Assembly: GCF_009754915.1 (NCBI RefSeq)
Contig: NZ_WPIK01000005.1
Coordinates: forward strand, 186,001-250,000
From: Mucilaginibacter arboris
GTDB taxonomy: Bacteria > Bacteroidota > Bacteroidia > Sphingobacteriales > Sphingobacteriaceae
Length of the DNA: 64,000 nt
Direction of reading: 5' to 3'
The position numbers and the translations under genes were made by a program. Positions 60,210-64,000 of the stretch are shown one piece after another (within the stretch, counting starts at the first letter, position 1; the number at the start of each line of letters is the position of its first letter). The notes under the pieces are model-generated. The model had not been told where the DNA came from. It searched no databases and saw only the letters and a list, made by a program, of their open reading frames with translations.

Positions 60210-61127
60210 TTGATGATCATACCAAAAGGAAAATTAATAATTATTGGCGGTGCCGTTGACTTGGGTACGAACATTAGTGCGTCAGAAAATATCAAACAAC
60301 CAGACCATCTTCGGTTTTTTGAACATGGAATTTTAAAACGGATTATTACAGAATCTGCCCATCCATATAATCCGCTGGTAGAAGTAATAACCACCGCATC
60401 ACGAATCCCGGAACTGGTTGGCGAAGAATATATCAGGGCTTTTAACCAGCTTCATGTTGAAAATGTAAATGTTCTGGACATTAGAAGCCGGGAAGATGCA
60501 GCCAATGCAGCGTATTTAGAACGTATAAGAAAGGCAGATGTAGTGATGTTTACCGGTGGGGACCAGCTTCGTTTAAGCTCTATTTTTGGAGGGACTGAAT
60601 TTTTATCGATACTGAAGGAGCGCTATTTTCATGAACATTTACTGATAGCCGGAACTTCGGCCGGTGCGGCGGCGGCTTCGGCCAATATGATTTACCGTGG
60701 CGAAAGCAATGATGCCATGATTAAGGGAGAAGTACAAATTACAGCCGGGTTAGGTTTTATAGATTCGGTTATTATTGATACCCATTTTGTGCAACGCGGC
60801 CGCATTGGCCGTTTGTTTTATGCCGTAGCCAGCAATCCCGGAATTTTAGGGATTGGCTTGGGCGAAGATGCCGGTTTACTGATTACTGAAGGTAAAGTAA
60901 TGGAAGCTATAGGTTCTGGTCTAACTATTGTGGTGGATGGAAGGAACATTATCGAAACCAATATTTATGATGTAGAAATGGGTACAGCCGTTTCTGTTGA
61001 AAACTTGAAAGTGCATGTAATGTCTATTTGTGATAAATTTGATTTACGCTTACATAAATTATTCATTAACCAGGCAGTTAAAGTTGTAAATGCCCTATCT
61101 TTAAATATTCCAGACAGCGACCAATAA
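60210..61127 (+). CDS. cphB: Cyanophycinase
   Basis: 305-aa serine peptidase (S51) that splits cyanophycin into beta-Asp-Arg dipeptides. Catalytic Ser in LLIAGTSAGAAAASANM, His in IIDTHFVQRGRIGRLF (HFxxRGRxGRL is the signature), and VVMFTGGDQLRLSSIFGGTE. No signal peptide, so it acts on internal stores. One-base gap to the isoaspartyl peptidase: an operon. Confidence 0.95.
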   Translation: MMIIPKGKLIIIGGAVDLGTNISASENIKQPDHLRFFEHGILKRIITESAHPYNPLVEVITTASRIPELVGEEYIRAFNQLHVENVNVLDIRSREDAANAAYLERIRKADVVMFTGGDQLRLSSIFGGTEFLSILKERYFHEHLLIAGTSAGAAAASANMIYRGESNDAMIKGEVQITAGLGFIDSVIIDTHFVQRGRIGRLFYAVASNPGILGIGLGEDAGLLITEGKVMEAIGSGLTIVVDGRNIIETNIYDVEMGTAVSVENLKVHVMSICDKFDLRLHKLFINQAVKVVNALSLNIPDSDQ

Positions 61128-61128
61128 C

Positions 61129-61971
61129 ATGAAACTGATTATTCACGGCGGATTTTTTAGCGAATCTGGCACGAACCAGGAAGTTAAAAAAGCAAAACAG
61201 GAAGCTTTAGCTACCATAGCCGAAGCAAGTTATACTTTTTTAAAAACGCACACAGCAGTACAAACTACTGTTTTTGCAGTATCTTTATTAGAAGATTGCG
61301 AATTATTTAATGCTGGTTACGGTTCGCAAATCCAAAGTGATGGTAAAATCAGGCTAAGCGCTGCCTTAATGGATGGAAACACAGAACATTTTTCAGGCGT
61401 TATCAACGTGGAAGATGTAAAAAATCCGATTCAGGTAGCCGAAAAATTATTGCCTATGCAAGACCGCGTACTAAGCGGAAGCGGTGCAAAAGATTTTGCA
61501 ATGGAGCATGGCTTTCCTTACTTTAATCCGCAAACACCACAACGTAAACAGGAATATGAGCAAAAACTACAAAACTCTGTCCGTTTAGGTACGGTAGGCT
61601 GTGTCGCTTTGGACCAGCATGGTGACCTGGCAGCAGCTACCTCAACCGGAGGCAAAGGCTTTGAAATCCCTTGCCGTGTTAGCGATTCGGCTACGGTTGC
61701 AGGTAATTATGCCAATAGTTTTGCTGCTGTCTCCTGCACAGGTGTAGGCGAAGATATTATGAGCGGCGCCGTTGCTGCCAAAATTGTAACACGGGTAACC
61801 GATGGTTTTAAACTGAGTGATGCGTGTGAAAAAACTTTATCAGAATTAAGCGCTTTTGATGGTTTTGCAGGCGTTATCAGCATAAAATCAAATGGAGAAA
61901 TTTATCATGCCGATACCCATCCCTACATGGTTTGGGCTTGTTATGATGATGGGCTGGAAGTTTTCGATTAA
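61129..61971 (+). CDS. iaaA: Isoaspartyl peptidase / L-asparaginase (N-terminal nucleophile)
   Basis: 280 aa. Cleaves the beta-Asp-Arg dipeptides from cyanophycinase. MKLIIHGGFF start, autoprocessing site at RLG-TVGCVALD giving Thr155 as nucleophile; AAATSTGGKGFEIPCRVSDS and CTGVGEDIM substrate-binding loops. Next to cphB by one base, completing make-store-use of cyanophycin. Confidence 0.92.
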   Translation: MKLIIHGGFFSESGTNQEVKKAKQEALATIAEASYTFLKTHTAVQTTVFAVSLLEDCELFNAGYGSQIQSDGKIRLSAALMDGNTEHFSGVINVEDVKNPIQVAEKLLPMQDRVLSGSGAKDFAMEHGFPYFNPQTPQRKQEYEQKLQNSVRLGTVGCVALDQHGDLAAATSTGGKGFEIPCRVSDSATVAGNYANSFAAVSCTGVGEDIMSGAVAAKIVTRVTDGFKLSDACEKTLSELSAFDGFAGVISIKSNGEIYHADTHPYMVWACYDDGLEVFD

Positions 61972-62045
61972 AACAAAAGAGATTTGATATTACCCTGATA
62001 ATCCACTGCCCATAAAATTTAACCTTTGTAATACCAATCATCATT

Positions 62046-62648
62046 ATGAAACTATTTTTAGCTGTTTTTATCAGTCTTTTTTCGTTAAAAGTTTCTGCGC
62101 AATGGCCAGCTAATTTACCCTGGCATAAAAATCATGAGCGTTTACCACAACTTATTAAGCCCTTACTTCCAGTTGAAACGGTTCCCGAAACATTTTCATC
62201 AAATGCTTCTTTTAACGGGTTTAATACCCAGTTGGCCCGAAGCCGTTACCGTATAAATGCCGAAGAAGCTTTTATTATGAAAAATTTGCGCAGAAGTATG
62301 CGTTATGGCAGCGATAGTATGCGCGTACAGTTTAATAAGCTCGCCAATTTTTACTTCAGCCAAAACCGTTTTTCTGAAGCAAAATGGTATGTGTTACGAA
62401 GCAACGCCATTGCAAGGCAACAAAAAAACTATGAAGGGATTATTGGTTCGTTATTGGTTTTGGCAGATGTTAAATCTAATTTGGGCGATTTTAAACAGGC
62501 AAATGCAGATCTGTTTGAAGCAAAAACAATTGCTGCTTCCCACAGCATGGCACCAGATTTATTACTGATTGAACAACATTCTAAACAAATCCGGATAAAT
62601 AAAGAAGTGGGCATCAAAGCAGAAAACCATTACTCAGACCTTTTGTAA
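62046..62648 (+). CDS. Exported TPR-like protein, unknown function
   Basis: 200 aa with signal peptide MKLFLAVFISLFSLKVSAQW. From about 95 the sequence (QFNKLANFYFSQNRFSEAKW, LLVLADVKSNLGDFKQANAD) looks like two or three degenerate TPR helices. Not recognised further. Contains a 12-mer at 62203-62214 (codons for ASFN). Confidence 0.65.
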   Translation: MKLFLAVFISLFSLKVSAQWPANLPWHKNHERLPQLIKPLLPVETVPETFSSNASFNGFNTQLARSRYRINAEEAFIMKNLRRSMRYGSDSMRVQFNKLANFYFSQNRFSEAKWYVLRSNAIARQQKNYEGIIGSLLVLADVKSNLGDFKQANADLFEAKTIAASHSMAPDLLLIEQHSKQIRINKEVGIKAENHYSDLL

Positions 62649-62876
62649 CAGCAATTAATCCGGTTAATACCTTTGCGTTTCTGCATAAACCTAATGCTTC
62701 TTTTATCGTATAAAAACCACATCTGGCGTAGCTATATATTGTTTAAGCACAAAAACAAGCAGAAACGCTGCGAAAAAATCAAAATATAGTTCAGTTTAAC
62801 TTGCAACTCTGTTAATTGATATAAACAAATTGTATTTTTACGAGTTAATGTAAAACAATTATTTAAAATCTAAATC

Positions 62877-63107
62877 ATGGCAAAAGCTAAAAAAGAAGAA
62901 ACAGGCGGTGGTATAACTGCTTATTCTGTTAAAACAAAAACAAAAAACGTTCCAATGGTGGACCCTGTTATCAATGTTAAATCCGGGAGATATATTGCGG
63001 TAGGAAAAGATGCCGACGGAAATAACATGGCCGCTATTTTAGGAAAAGGAAAAGCAGAAGAACACATTAACAGCGGACATGCTAAAAAAGGCGAAGGCTG
63101 GGATTAA
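62877..63107 (+). CDS. Small conserved-looking hypothetical protein
   Basis: 76 aa, MAKAKKEETGGGITAYSVKT then VPMVDPVINVKSGRYIAVGK and KAEEHINSGHAKKGEGWD. Lys/Gly-rich, no signal peptide, likely cytoplasmic. I do not recognise the family. It has a perfect terminator downstream (63193-63222) and a reasonable upstream gap, so it is a real, separately expressed gene. Confidence 0.7.
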   Translation: MAKAKKEETGGGITAYSVKTKTKNVPMVDPVINVKSGRYIAVGKDADGNNMAAILGKGKAEEHINSGHAKKGEGWD

Positions 63108-63192
63108 CCATACTGTTTTTATACAGTAAAATTCTACCAAGCTGTTGTTACATCGTAACTGCTTTTTTAGTTATTACAACCTTAAGCTATAC

Positions 63193-63222
63193 TGCCAGAT
63201 AACAATTAATTGTTATCTGGCA
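63193..63222 (+). terminator. Perfect palindromic terminator
   Basis: TGCCAGATAACAATT / AATTGTTATCTGGCA, 15-base perfect arms with no loop spacer, followed by ATTTTATT. It serves the 76-aa gene; the symmetric form could also bind a regulator. Confidence 0.65.
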
Positions 63223-63301
63223 ATTTTATTAAATCCAAACCCTGTATTTCTTTTTCTGTTCCGGCTTAAATTGTACCTCCTTTAACATTAACCAGGCGAT
63301 C

Positions 63302-63820
63302 ATGAAAAATATATGCTACCTGATATCCGTGCTTTTCTTTTTTAGCTATTATCAAACTAAAGCCCAAAATAGCACTACAGCTATTAACCAGGTTTTACAA
63401 GCTTATTTTGGAGTAGAAAAAGCTTTGGTTAATGATGATAGCGAAATGGCCAATAAACAGGCAACTGTATTGGTTAACGCAATAGAACAGGTTAATGCGT
63501 CAAAATTAGATGACAGGCAAAAAGCCGACTGGACAAAATACAACGAAAAATTGCGTTACAACAGTCAGCATATCAGTGAATCTAAAAGCATAGCCCATCA
63601 GCGGGAACACTTTGCTGCGCTTTCTGATGACATGTATTCCTTATTCAAAAATTTTAAAACCCACCCTACCATTTACCGCCAATATTGCCCCATGAAAAAG
63701 CAATACTGGTTAAATGATGCTGCTACCATACAAAACCCGTATTATGGCAAACAAATGCCGGATTGCGGAAAAGTTACAGAAAAGATGGCTGGAAGCAGTT
63801 CAGTAATCCTGATAAAATAA
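63302..63820 (+). CDS. Exported DUF3347 protein
   Basis: 172 aa with signal peptide (MKNICYLISVLFFFSYYQTKAQ). The domain has QVLQAYFGVEKALVNDDSEM, a helical middle, and the signature YRQYCPMKKQYWLNDAATIQ then NPYYGKQMPDCG with paired cysteines (metal- or copper-related in relatives). DUF3347 occurs as a tail on copper/RND efflux proteins and alone. Periplasmic; function inferred only. Confidence 0.82.
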   Translation: MKNICYLISVLFFFSYYQTKAQNSTTAINQVLQAYFGVEKALVNDDSEMANKQATVLVNAIEQVNASKLDDRQKADWTKYNEKLRYNSQHISESKSIAHQREHFAALSDDMYSLFKNFKTHPTIYRQYCPMKKQYWLNDAATIQNPYYGKQMPDCGKVTEKMAGSSSVILIK

Positions 63821-63906
63821 TTAAAACTTTGGGTAAAACTGTGTTTAAATCCACGTAATCAAATTATTAAAAACCATGTAATGCTTTTTCGCGTTGTTAA
63901 CAAATA

Positions 63907-63918
63907 TAATTCGAATTA
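63907..63918. promoter_or_regulatory. Short palindrome upstream of the response regulator
   Basis: TAATTCGAATTA, a perfect 12-base palindrome, 16 bases before the ATG at 63934. May be an operator or chance in AT-rich DNA. Confidence 0.25.
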
Positions 63919-63933
63919 CTTCCCAAAAATAAG

Positions 63934-64000
63934 ATGGTAAATAAAACAATATTGGTGTGTGATGACGATCAGGACATTCTTGAAATGCTTGTATTTGTAT
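63934..64000 (+). CDS. Response regulator, N-terminal part (runs off the window)
   Basis: 22 residues visible: MVNKTILVCDDDQDILEMLV. VCDDDQDILEML is the receiver-domain start with the acidic DDD pocket. The output domain is outside the window. Confidence 0.8.
   Translation, partial: MVNKTILVCDDDQDILEMLVFV

Larger units (their letters stand above)
560..62705. repeat. Dispersed 12-mer family A, TAAAAGAAGCAT (at least 29 exact copies)
   Basis: Plus-strand copies start at 560, 2131, 2211, 3305, 8217, 15584, 21821, 23906, 25165, 31504, 38648, 40819, 45203, 46000, 52956. Minus-strand copies (ATGCTTCTTTTA) start at 17286, 17603, 17820, 17980, 23731, 31364, 37084, 47958, 52809, 52873, 56821, 56878, 62203, 62694. 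Near-copies: 4371, 8677, 23786, 28562, 30537, 37854, 56621. The base before the T is usually G, A or T; GG or GA is frequent. Eleven exact copies are in coding DNA, in several frames (LKEA, KRS, ASF, MLLL); eighteen are between genes. Found by eye; more may exist. Confidence 0.9.
5637..63121. repeat. Dispersed 12-mer family B, TAAAAACAGYAT (at least 19 exact copies)
   Basis: Plus-strand copies start at 5637, 6497, 10206, 12126, 32772, 33621, 36599, 37024, 52361, 54486, 56685; minus-strand at 7619, 21944, 33393, 36060, 36154, 46745, 50710, 63110. Differs from family A at the centre (ACAG instead of GAAG) and by C/T near the end, so both fit TAAAARMAGYAT. It too is often preceded by GG, GA or CA. 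About half lie in genes. The stretch 36060-37035 in the second pectinesterase and its neighbour carries four. Confidence 0.85.

Noticed and set aside
560-62705. 12-mer as a chromosome-dimer or segregation polar signal (KOPS-like)
   Set aside because: Such signals are strongly strand-biased; here the copies are 15 to 14 between strands over 64 kb, although one window cannot exclude bias elsewhere.
560-62705. 12-mer as a promoter or terminator element
   Set aside because: It does not match TAnnTTTG/TTTG, is not at fixed distance from starts, is not palindromic, and many copies are in the middle of genes.

Overview
This window looks like chromosomal DNA of a Bacteroidota bacterium, most likely a Sphingobacteriaceae member (Mucilaginibacter/Pedobacter-like). 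Reasons: AT-rich coding, SusC/SusD outer-membrane nutrient uptake, a type IX secretion (T9SS) C-terminal domain, futalosine-pathway menaquinone genes, DUF4407/DUF5687-type proteins, and several TAnnTTTG-type (Bacteroidota -7) promoter elements. No rRNA, tRNA, CRISPR array, prophage or intact insertion sequence was seen.

Layout. 0-5.6 kb: end of a DUF4270-like gene, glmS, oxyR, an MDR oxidoreductase, Mn-type sodA and tadA. 5.6-7.3 kb: toxin-antitoxin patch (PIN/ribbon-helix-helix pair, a lone antitoxin, a RelE pair). 7.4-17.3 kb: RlmI-like methyltransferase, TerC, an ECF sigma/anti-sigma/adhesin-like operon, a Prc-type protease, and a ligase-associated exonuclease plus ATP-dependent DNA ligase. 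17.3-24.2 kb: repeat-rich accessory block with three long palindromes, a three-copy repeat array, a lipoprotein, a T9SS lipase interrupted by an in-frame TAG, and a GHL10 hydrolase. 24.2-33.4 kb: coiled-coil protein, very large orphan histidine kinase, fabD, folE, queD, mqnB, mqnD and a PAS-DHp protein. 33.4-45.2 kb: pectin utilisation locus (GH43, two pectin methylesterases, two rhamnogalacturonan acetylesterases, SusD, SusC, divergent LacI-type regulator). 45.2-57.4 kb: SPFH protein, rhodanese, DUF4407, M28 peptidase, nucleotidyltransferase pair, ABC transporter, PemK and frameshifted RelE toxin loci on either side of rarA, phytase-like esterase, AlkA-type glycosylase. 57.4-62 kb: cyanophycin cluster (cphA, cphB, isoaspartyl peptidase), able to make, depolymerise and hydrolyse a nitrogen reserve. 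62-64 kb: small secreted/hypothetical proteins and the start of a response regulator.

The most unusual signal is not a gene. An identical 12-mer, TAAAAGAAGCAT, occurs at least 29 times on both strands. A sister 12-mer, TAAAAACAGYAT, occurs at least 19 times. They lie between genes, across start and stop codons, in hairpin loops of larger repeats, and inside genes in different reading frames. The density and strand balance resemble DNA uptake sequences, but the function is unknown. Other items worth attention: a RelE toxin split exactly at a canonical -1 slippery heptamer, a protein C-terminus made from a palindromic repeat, and related antitoxins paired with unrelated toxins.
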